From assembly GCF_000003605.2 (NCBI RefSeq), contig NW_003156733.1, positions 675,500 to 703,981 of the forward strand: 28,482 nucleotides of DNA. The letters run 5' to 3'. Both the position numbers and the translations under genes were made by a program. The notes under the pieces are model-generated. The model was not told the DNA's origin, did no database searches, and worked only from the letters and a program-made list of their open reading frames with translations. Numbering within the stretch: position 1 is the first letter of the stretch; each line of letters opens with the position of its first letter. Shown piece after piece: positions 21,079-28,482 of this stretch. This DNA is from Saccoglossus kowalevskii (Eukaryota > Hemichordata > Enteropneusta > Harrimaniidae).

Positions 21079-22059
21079 GTAACATGAGATCGTCTGTTAC
21101 TATTGTTTCCCCTTCCTCGATGTGAATCCACGTTCGAAATGAGCTGTTTTCTTTAGATGTAACCATTACTGGCGACATTACTGGAGTGAAATGGCGCACT
21201 TGTTTTACGTATTGAGTCGAAAAAATAATTATTCATTGGTTTCACTCAAAAAAAAAAAATATTCTTTCGTTTTCTGATAAATATTTCAATACTATTTCTG
21301 GCTTGAACACGTTCAACTGAACACGTTCAACTGTTCCGCGCATAGGAGCTATATAACTTTCCCTAGTCAGCTTAAAAAAAAATTAGTTAGTCGTTTATTG
21401 CACGATATAATGTCTTAACAACTTCAACTTGAACTAATCTGCATCTTTTTTTAACAAAAATCAGAAATATTTTAATCTGTTTAACAGGACGGGCGACTTA
21501 ACATACCTGTGTTAAATTAGAACGCTACACAAAAGTAAAAATATTGTCATTTTCCTTATTTTTGCATATTTGCTATGCCATGTTACCATGTTGGTGTCGA
21601 TCATTAAAACACAGTGAAAATAGCATGTTTTGATCGTTTTATGACATTTCACCATTATATTGTTTCACATGGCAAGGATATATTTCAATGTCTCAAAATG
21701 TCGATAGGTTACGAATGGTGTTGTTAGTGGGTAAATGATTAGAAAATGTGTTTTCACTGTGGTCTATGGAAGCCGCTGCTAAAATGGAATATTACATTAT
21801 GCAGTCTACCTTAACCAACATGAACTTGTAGTTTAAATTATTCGAATATGCAAATGATTCGTATGCAAATCTGCCCTGTGTTTTTATGTGTATGGTCTAT
21901 ATTTAGTCCTTTTGTATCATGTTACGAGTTGGGTATCCGATGCAGTGAAGTGTAGGTGTACTTCAAAACACACAATTACAAAGAAATTTATCGCAATTCA
22001 CGGCATACATTTACATTGCGTACAGATAATATCGTGATTTATTTCGTTACATTCTACAG
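21079..22059 (+). other. Intron 3 of the secreted-protein gene
   Basis: A 981-bp GT...AG intron. It contains a 14-bp tandem repeat (TGAACACGTTCAAC twice, 21304-21331) and nothing else recognised. Confidence 0.75.
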
Positions 22060-22095
22060 ATTTCTTCAGGAGAACGAAGACATAGAGAATGATTG
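22060..22095 (+). CDS. Secreted Arg-rich/acidic protein, coding exon 4 (36-nt acidic microexon)
   Basis: Acceptor TTACATTCTACAG, donor GATTG|GTAGGT; 12 codons, phase 2 at both ends, reading FLQENEDIEND with a split Arg before and a split Trp after. A second donor 4 nt downstream (TAG|GTAACC) would end the protein at Trp with an in-frame TAG, so two isoforms with nearly the same end are possible. Confidence 0.7.
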
Positions 22096-22240
22096 GTAGG
22101 TAACCAAATTATATCGTTGCACTCATACTAGTAGCGATGAACAGCGCCCCCAGTTTCTAATCTTGATAATAACTACTTGATTGTTGTCGACGATCAATTT
22201 TTCGCGTATCTGACAATTGTAAATTTGTTTTACCTGCTAG

Positions 22241-22256
22241 GTTTGAAGAGGAATGA
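22241..22256 (+). CDS. Secreted Arg-rich/acidic protein, terminal coding exon
   Basis: Acceptor TTTGTTTTACCTGCTAG. The frame completes Trp, adds FEEE and stops at TGA (22254-22256). The exon continues as 3' UTR to 22284, where a good donor (TATGAG|GTATGT) joins it to the last exon. A stop codon upstream of a spliced 3' UTR exon is unusual (see findings). Confidence 0.65.
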
Positions 22257-22327
22257 AGATGACTGAGATATGTATTTCTATGAGGTATGTTTTAATTCGT
22301 GATTGAAATTAGAGTACATATTAGGGC

Positions 22328-22447
22328 ATAATAAAACAAAAATGGCTGCCACCGGGGTTTGACCGGACTTCACACAAACAAGTTCGCTGATTCTGTTCTA
22401 AACATTTTCGATTTCGGCATTCCCATGATGTATCCTCGGAAAGGAAA
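22328..22447 (+). repeat. Dispersed repeat, copy B, in the 3' UTR intron
   Basis: It is nearly identical to 11028-11146 across about 120 bp (ATGGCTGCCACCGGGGTTTG, GTTCGCTGATTCTGTTCTAA, CGGCATTCCCATGATGTATC). It may extend right towards about 22560, where copy A is hidden by the gap. It is inserted in the intron between the terminal coding exon and the last exon. Confidence 0.85.
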
Positions 22448-22690
22448 GATGTATAATAATAAGCTTATACCGCACACCGTCGCACCTAGCCCCTGCTGCG
22501 CGTCGATCGATTCTCAAGCTGTACTGTCTTCGTGCATACTTTGAGGTATCCTCGTAATAACCTCATATTATTACAATACACTGTGACGTGATGTAATATA
22601 TTTACATTGTATTTTAATGCTACGTGCTATAGTGTATTACTGTATAATAATGACATAAATGTAACACAGGCTACTTATTTTATTTTTCAG

Positions 22691-22840
22691 CGTTGTTTCT
22701 GGAACAACTATATTTATGACGCGGATAACGACCATGACGACAGCGTTGTCAGGGAATAGTGTTGTTTACATTTACGAGACCCGTGTAACGCGTATTTACG
22801 TTTTAAAAATATAATAAATCATATGCATATAACACTTTAA
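22691..22840 (+). other. 3' UTR exon of the secreted-protein gene (approximate right end)
   Basis: A strong acceptor (TTTTATTTTTCAG) ends at 22690. The exon runs to a polyadenylation signal about 120 bp later and a T/GT-rich tract. It contains an open frame of 22 codons from its first base to TAG at 22757-22759, whose acidic composition is like the main protein. Confidence 0.65.
22813..22818 (+). terminator. Polyadenylation signal AATAAA
   Basis: A canonical hexamer followed 25-45 bp later by a GTTGTTTTTCTTTGTTTTG downstream element; it fits the end of the secreted-protein gene. Confidence 0.75.
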
Positions 22841-23040
22841 ACCAATGTTGTTTTTCTTTGTTTTGGGTTCGGTGAGGTAACCCCGCTCCCTAAAGAAAAG
22901 CGAGGTGCCTTCACAGCATCGTTATGGACGCCATCATAAGCTTGATAATGATTACTGCCCACATTCTAGTCATATCGCCCTCACACGCATTCAAGAAAGA
23001 TATAGATAACGTCTTGCCAATACAGTTTTAACTTCACTTA

Positions 23041-23337
23041 TTAATAACAACACAACTCGTAATTGTTATTCAAATAATTAACAATACTTTTACGCCCTTG
23101 AACGTCACATGGATACCACTGCCTGCAGCAATTGCGAGACAGCAACTGAGGCACTAAAGCGACAAACGTATTTGTGAGGTTTTGGAGTTTGGCTGGCTTG
23201 TTGGGGAGGATGTGGACAGACTTAACGTCTTGGGAGTAGGATTCGAGTGCAACATGAAACGTACTCGCGGAACGAACGCAAGAGAGAACACACAAAATAA
23301 GTAGAAAGGTAGCAATGATGATACCAGGGTGATACAT
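23041..23337 (-). CDS. Candidate Cys-containing amidated peptide precursor (98 aa)
   Basis: A single-exon frame of 98 codons. Residues 1-23 (MYHPGIIIATFLLILCVLSC then VRS) form a good signal peptide with a hydrophobic core at 6-19. There is an N-glycosylation sequon at 53-55 (NLT). Near the C-terminus LLSRNCCRQWYPCDVQGRK contains Cys70, Cys71 and Cys77, followed by Gly-Arg-Lys (81-83), the classic signal for cleavage and C-terminal amidation. A short tail follows, ending ELCCY. This layout is that of a peptide hormone or neuropeptide precursor. The ATG context is weak, no clear polyadenylation signal follows (only AATAAG), and I know no matching family. It is convergent with the upstream secreted-protein gene, about 200 bp away. 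Confidence 0.42.
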   Translation of the reverse strand: MYHPGIIIATFLLILCVLSCVRSASTFHVALESYSQDVKSVHILPNKPAKLQNLTNTFVALVPQLLSRNCCRQWYPCDVQGRKSIVNYLNNNYELCCY

Positions 23338-23757
23338 ATGAGCGGCAACACAAATCGTTAATTGGTCCAGTGACGACTCGTGATTGGAGAATAAATCGCA
23401 TCTGTGATTGGACCAAATTTAATTAATTTCATAGGTTGTGATGTTTATCTCGGAATCCAAAATGTCGTATCAAAGTGCAACTTATTGAAAATGATTCTTC
23501 GAATTTTCTGCACCACAAAAATAATATCATTAATATTAAGGTCGCGTTTATATCAATTTTATCGCGATGTTGCGGCAGTGGATTAAATAAATAAATCAAA
23601 GCTCGCGAGCACACAACCTCAAAAATATGGGTTTACTCATTCTCGACCTTACCGATCGTTTAGTCTTAAATTTGATAGACGATGTTATTGTGAAAGCCAA
23701 TTAAATACCGAGGAGTCAGTTCCAGGGATTACTCAAGCCAAAATAGGTGTATGATAG

Positions 23758-25010
23758 TTGAATTGAATTTTATTCATTTAATTTACAGGCAATATTGATA
23801 AATGAATACAATACAAATAACACTGAAATACGTATTGAATAGGAAGCTGGAAACTAGTGTAAAACACTAGTCGAGTCCACCCCCTTTTCTAGGTGAAATA
23901 CAAACTATAATAATAAGTGGACGCTATTTTTTTTACATACAACTCAATTATGCATGCATAGTGTAAAAATCTGTTCATTTCTTTTTTAAATGAATTTCTT
24001 GAGCTCATGGAACGAATTTCTTCTGTGAGTTTATTCCAGAGTTTAGCCCCAGCATATTTGATTGAATGTTGTCCAGAATTAGTATGGTATTTTGGAATTA
24101 TAAGATTACCTAATGCTTTTGATTTTGTGTGATAAGAGTGTTGGATGGAAGAGAATTATTGAGAAAACCCTGTTGGTAACTTGCCATTGAGATTATCATG
24201 AACAAACAAAGACATTTGCAAATCATGTTGTTTATAGATATTTAGTACATGGAGCTGATTAAAAAGTGAAGAAATGTGTGAGAGGCGATCTGATCCTGTT
24301 ATTATGCGTACAATTCTTTTCTGTGTGAGATGTAAGTTGAGTACGTGTTCCCCCAAACTTCTAGTACATAGGAAATATGTGGTAGGATGAAACAGTTATA
24401 TAATAGTAAAAGAATAAATGGTGGAATAATGTCCCCCAACTTGAAAAGAATACCTGCTTTACTAGTTATTGTTTTGTTTACTTTTTGTATATGGTTCTTC
24501 CAGTCAAGGTTATTGTCCAATTCAACACCAATGTACCCAGTTGTTTCAACTTCATCTATTGTTACCCCTTTTATATTAATTGTGCCCGTTGAATGCATTG
24601 ATGCCTGTTTACCTCTAAATATAATGTATTCAGTTTTTTTGGAATTTATTGTTAATTTATTTGTATCGCACCAGTCTACAACATTGTTTAAATGGGAATT
24701 TACATTTGAAAGATCTATTGTGTTTTTTGAGTTGAAGGTATGAAATAGGCTGGTGACGTCTGCAAATAAACGGGTGTCGAAATATTCTGTGGCACTTGCA
24801 ATATCATTTACGTAAATCAGAAAGAGTGTCGGACCTAGCACAGAGCCCTGTGGAACTCCACAAGTAATTGGTAGTTCATTTGACTGCATCCCATTAATAT
24901 TGACATGTTGATTCCTGCTTGTTAAGCAATTTGTGAAGAGATTTTTAGGGATCCCCCGAAAACCGTAATTGTCTAGTTTGCTAATTAGAATATCACGATT
25001 CACAGTGATC
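23758..25010 (-). mobile_element. 5'-truncated non-LTR retrotransposon
   Basis: The minus-strand homology starts abruptly at about 25010, inside the N-terminal RT region, and runs to a 3' end with AATGAATAAAATTCAATTCAA (plus coordinates about 23758-23778). 5' truncation and a short simple 3' tail are typical of target-primed reverse transcription. The RT type suggests the CR1/Jockey-like group, but I cannot place the clade. No target duplication could be defined. Confidence 0.8.
23889..25003 (-). pseudogene. Broken reverse transcriptase/pol of a non-LTR retrotransposon
   Basis: The longest frame (25003-24302, first codon GTG, so it is not a true start) has the RT motifs VNRDILISKL, GVPQGSVLGPTLFLIYVNDI and KLTINSKKTEYI, in the expected order. 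The catalytic FADD box reads FADV near residue 80 (codon at 24757-24755), so an active-site Asp is lost. A frameshift near 24325-24345 moves the homology into another frame (HLTQKRIVRIIT...). An in-frame TAA lies at 24156-24158, after which the C-terminal homology continues (KYAGAKLWNKLTEEIRS) to a final stop at 23889-23891. It is a dead copy with no likely product. Confidence 0.9.
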
Positions 25011-25844
25011 TTCTATTGTGTAAAATTCGGTATTAATTCTAACACCCAAACTGCACTTAGAGCTAATGTCAGTCTTTTCCTTGTTAATGTCTACTACGAT
25101 TCTCGAGTCCTAGCGCGATACTGATTCGGCATGCCCTTCGGGGATGTACCAAGACTACATATACCTCGTCTGCAATACACATCTCCCATGGGCAATACAA
25201 CCGATGTCAGTATTGAATCAACTAACTTACCAATGATCACAGTACACATGCCATCTAACCTACCATCAAATCATTCATGTTGCAATAAACTAAGTCAACC
25301 ATGAGATCCAAAACAGAATCAAACTCCAATAATTGACCCAATTATCGAATGTATCAAAACTATTATAGTTCTTATACACTCACAAACTCTCCAAACCATC
25401 ATGTATTCCTAATGTCAAGCAAACTTCTATTCTGCCAAGTATTTCATCTACTAGCAACAGACAGTTTTAGGACCCTTATACACTGTAACCTCGCTACAAC
25501 GAGCCCATTGAAGGACACGAATTTAGTTCGTTACAATTTAATGGTATACATACAAGTCACGATAGTACGATTACACATTAAGTACTAGTACATAAACAAC
25601 GTTATATCAATTGATAGAGCATTTAATAAAATAGTTAATAAAAAACTCTCGTCACTGTTTGATTTATTATTTTCTATGCATGTATAAAGGCCGAGAGCTG
25701 ATAAGTCTCAATATTTCGCAATAGCACTATTATATATAAAGATCCATGGAGCTGGAGATATATACTTTCAAATATTAGTACGCTTTGATAAACATAAACT
25801 CGTTAATAGTAGGGGTGAATATATTGATCGTGTACAGTCTTTAT
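25011..25844. other. Intergenic stretch, nothing supported
   Basis: AT-rich sequence with short frames and no recognised element or RNA. Confidence 0.5.
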
Positions 25845-26352
25845 GGGGGGGGGGCAAAGGTTATTTTCGTTCAACGTAATTGCAATATTTTTTTGTTCGT
25901 ACAATGTAAATTGAAAAAAATAAATTCCGTAATTCTGTAATCACAGGTTAGACGTACAACGTAATCAATTAAATATTTTTTTCGTACACTGTAAAAATGT
26001 GTCATTTTTCGCGGTACGTACAAGAATTTACATCCAAATAAAAAAAAATCGTAAACAATAATCCAGGGAAATTACATTTCAGAAACTGTAAAACGACTAG
26101 ATGACACAATTCACTACAAAATTGAATGTCAAGACGTAAAAGGCCCTCTAACAGAATGAAGAGCATTACGAGGGTAATATGCGCATGCGTCTTTACACAC
26201 GGCGCAGTATTGGCGGAGAATTTGAGTCGGAGAGCTCTTCGGACCATTCAATGTTCCATTTTTTAACACTTTAAACTGTAAAAACGTCTTTTTTTCTTGT
26301 AAATTGTACAAAGCCCTTTTTATTTCCTGTAAAACCGTACAAGCTACCCCCC
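25845..26352. mobile_element. Possible decayed repeat bounded by a G-tract and a C-tract
   Basis: It opens with ten G followed by CAAAGG and closes with GTACAAGCTACCCCCC. Between them a GTACA-NN-GTAA-like motif recurs (near 25894, 25952 and 25982), with inverted forms near 26300 and 26328. The overall look is of an old non-autonomous element, but no clean terminal repeats or target duplication could be fixed. An NRF1-type GCGCATGCG lies inside at 26181-26189. Confidence 0.35.
26181..26189 (+). promoter_or_regulatory. NRF1-type site (GCGCATGCG)
   Basis: Fifth copy of this 9-mer in the window, inside a suspected repeat; no adjacent gene. Confidence 0.25.
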
Positions 26353-26990
26353 TTTCCTCCCCTCTTTATAAAACTGGCAATTTGTTCCGTGTTTATCTAT
26401 TTAGATATCCGTACTATACAGTAACACCGGTTTTTTTTTCTGATACACAACGTAAATGCAGTTAGTTCAATTTACAGCTGTAACACAACGCCAACAGGCT
26501 TAGTCTGTTTTCAGTCTGCAGGCAGACCACAGAAAAGAACACTCCAGTGAATTTTTGAAGTACGTGTAAACTGATGCATCTCATTGGCCCGCTCTTTGGA
26601 CGAAATCTGATAATGGGATGTCGTTTCCATCATTCTTCAATCGACCGCACATCTGTGTTGACATCGACCCTGGGAAAAGGTAAAATAATTCTACCATCCA
26701 TTGGTTGTATTTTGTTGGTTGTATTCTTTTGAATTAGATTCATGGCAGAATGGGAGATACAGTTGCCAATCGAAGAAATTGCTTTCTGCTCCAAACCACG
26801 TCATCGAAAAAGCGATCGTTTCGATGGAACAAATTCTTCACTGTAACCATTTACTGAAAAGTTCTGATCTCATGCAGGCACTTTTGCCGTGTTGCTGAGT
26901 GGTAATTTATCGAGATTCATATGCTTCACATAACGTGGGTCCTGAAACTTGCCAAAACACAGATGTCACAGTTTATACCTGAACTGTTCG
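26353..26990. other. Intergenic stretch, nothing supported
   Basis: It holds only short frames (for example 26701-26898) without recognisable content. Confidence 0.5.
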
Positions 26991-27235
26991 CAGGCCCGTA
27001 GCCAGAACTTTTGAATAGGGGGTTCGAAACAACAATAATATATTTGATATGAAACGTGTGAATTTTATAATATTCAAAAAGTGAGCTCTGTTACAGACAT
27101 TCTTATATTCTCGGTTTTAAATTCAATTGGTTTACTTTGTGTTACATTGGTAAGTTATTTGACATAACATCTTTGAACTATTTTCCATTTTGAGAAGGGG
27201 TCCTGAGCCATTCCCAACCCACAAACACACCCACA
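26991..27235 (+). mobile_element. Decayed DNA-transposon-like fragment
   Basis: It starts CAGGCCCGTAGCCAGAACTT, followed by TTGAATAGGGGGTTCGAAAC. This terminal sequence, from memory, recurs in non-autonomous elements of many marine animals. A GAGAAGGGGTCCTGAGCC segment near 27193 fits the right half of such elements, but the mirrored GGCTACGGGCCTG end is missing. The right border is approximate. Confidence 0.5.
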
Positions 27236-27429
27236 CCCATGATCCACCACGGCAAAATGTTGTACACAAAAAAGACAAGACTGTACGTATCTTAGCATTA
27301 TTGTCTAAGCATTTTAAGGTAGAATGCTACTTACGAGGTTTTTCGCTCTTCGCAGATGTTAGCGCACATAAACGTGACACGATTTCATGTCGAAATCTGT
27401 CTACAATTATTCATTTTAATATTAGTAAA
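27236..27429. other. Short unassigned spacer
   Basis: No gene or repeat recognised between the decayed DNA element and the retrotransposon 3' end. Confidence 0.4.
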
Positions 27430-28260
27430 TTTTGTATTATGTAATTTTATTTCTGTGCAGGGCCTCAGCCCATTTTACAAAATGTAATGGGTAGAAAAGT
27501 GCATAGCACGTTTTAAAAACAATACAAAATCCATGTAAACATATTGAACTAAGTTAAGCTGGCTCCATATTCATCTCGTCGCTTGAAAACTTTTAAAAGA
27601 TACAGAGCTAGTTGATATATGGTGTGGCAATTTATGTAGCGACGAAGTAAGCCTAGATTGTCAGTAATTGCATAGGATTATTGACAAAAGATCAGCCCTT
27701 AGATCATTATATAATGGACATATAAAAACAAATTGAATTTCATTTTCTACCATGCTAAATTCAAACGTATCACTGCAAAAACTACAAATTTATTGATCAA
27801 ACTGTATTTTTGTATGTCCGTCTAATTCAACATTATGTTTATGGCCAAAAACAGCGAAAACTCGTCATTAATATTTTAGTCTATAATTGCTTGCCAATAA
27901 ATTTCCCAGGTTATAATACTACTTTGATTTTTCCGAAAGTACACAGCCTGGATGATTGTGAAACTGAGGCATGCCATTCTTGCTGACAACATTTTTTTAT
28001 TCCTTGAGTAAATATCCCTAAGAAATTTGCAGCATCTCCAACTTGTTTTTCAAACCAGGCAATGCCGAAACCATATTTGAACAGAAGATTTTTATATGGG
28101 TTTCCCAAGTAAGTCTGTCGGTTTTGTCTAATCGTTTTAGCATGATATAACATGTTTTGGGGTTCCAGCTATTTTTTACTTCAAATAATTTTAACCAATA
28201 TGAGACACAGCACTTGAAATAACCACAGCATAATGGCAGCCTTCCATATTCGCCCAACTG
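27430..28260 (-). mobile_element. 3' fragment of a second non-LTR retrotransposon
   Basis: The minus-strand homology starts near 28260 and ends after a GGGC-TGAG-GCCC hairpin (27460-27471) and an AATAAA signal (27446-27451), a 3' UTR arrangement seen in such elements. It differs in sequence from the element at 23758-25010, so two families are present. Only the region after the RT domain survives. Confidence 0.7.
27475..28257 (-). pseudogene. C-terminal pol remnant of a non-LTR retrotransposon
   Basis: The first frame (from 28257) includes CCVSYWLKLFEVKNSW and CYIMLKRLDKTDRLTWETHI. A one-base frameshift in the T5 run at 28089-28093 moves the homology to another frame (LLFKYGFGIAWFEKQVGD, later KCCQQEWHASVSQSSRL), which stops at about 27911. 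After a decayed stretch, a zinc-knuckle-like CSFC...ICPLYNDL segment and a final block resembling known C-termini continue to a stop at 27475-27477. These motifs match the post-RT tail common in invertebrate pol proteins, from memory. Several stops show it is inactive. Confidence 0.75.
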
Positions 28261-28482
28261 TCATGATTTATATTTCAGTCAGTTTGACAGTGGTTGCCAT
28301 GACATATACTGATAAAGGTTAATGACAAGGCCAGATGGCGAGCTAGTCGAAATCAACCAAAACATCTTATGAGCCTGCAGTTTTTAAGATACAATACAGT
28401 AGCTGTAATCCTAAACCAATTTTGTTTGCGATTCTAACTAAGGTGGTATCTTTGTGGAATGTTAGTGCAAGACTATTACCCC
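28261..28482. other. Right-edge flank, nothing supported
   Basis: No element homology continues past about 28260 and no coding frame is evident. One X-box half-site (GTTGCCATGACA) lies near 28293. Confidence 0.45.

Noticed and set aside
20936-21199. 87-codon minus-strand open frame
   Set aside because: It is antisense to coding exon 3 of the secreted-protein gene, whose splice sites and frame are better supported.
23041-23337. Assignment of the Cys-containing precursor to the orexin family
   Set aside because: Only CCRQ matches. The fourth cysteine is missing and the motif lies at the C-terminus instead of just after the signal peptide.
24387-24743. 118-codon plus-strand open frame
   Set aside because: It is the antisense shadow of the reverse transcriptase pseudogene; its content is explained by the minus-strand frame.
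1-28482. tRNA, rRNA, snRNA genes, CRISPR arrays or bacterial-style operons
   Set aside because: No A/B-box pairs with a cloverleaf, no rRNA-like blocks and no regular spacer arrays were seen. The intron structure makes bacterial features irrelevant.

Overview
This is animal nuclear DNA, not microbial. It is AT-rich and gene-poor, and its coding sequence is split by GT...AG introns. It is full of mobile-element debris (non-LTR retrotransposons, MITE-like inverted-repeat elements, an LTR-like segment), and one assembly gap (N) covers 11147-11335. The repeat types and a ciliary gene homologous to vertebrate C2orf50/CIMIP5 suggest a marine invertebrate, perhaps a deuterostome such as a hemichordate, amphioxus or echinoderm. 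I cannot fix the species.

Layout. At 1352-1590 (minus) lies the first coding exon of a CIMIP5/C2orf50-like ciliary protein; the rest of that gene runs off the left edge. Upstream of it are a weak candidate exon on the plus strand (2069-2208), an NRF1-type site (2349), and a diverged tandem duplication (2383-2790) that carries a perfect 26-bp palindrome in one copy only. From about 2.8 to 17.9 kb there is no convincing complete gene. This stretch holds a 131-bp inverted-repeat element flanked by TTAA (5262-5400), a hAT-like element (6485-6627), small tandem repeats, several RFX X-box-like palindromes (3.8-14.2 kb), and two weak coding candidates (12241-12342 plus; 14713-15048 minus).

The clearest complete gene is on the plus strand at about 17.94-22.84 kb. 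Five coding exons encode a 104-residue secreted protein of no family I recognise. It has a signal peptide, an Arg-rich front half and an acidic tail. All introns are phase 2, and exons 2 and 3 are visibly duplicates of each other. A spliced 3' UTR exon ends at an AATAAA signal. Intron 1 holds an LTR-like segment and a TA-flanked MITE. Just downstream, tail to tail on the minus strand (23041-23337), is a single-exon ORF for a small secreted peptide with a signal peptide, a CC...C motif and a Gly-Arg-Lys amidation/cleavage site, so it looks like a peptide-hormone precursor.

The right end (23.76-28.48 kb) is mostly repeats. There is a dead non-LTR retrotransposon with RT (23758-25010), a G-tract/C-tract bounded repeat (25845-26352), another element fragment starting at 26991, and the C-terminal part of a second, different non-LTR retrotransposon (27430-28260). 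All calls come from reading the sequence; no search or prediction software was run.
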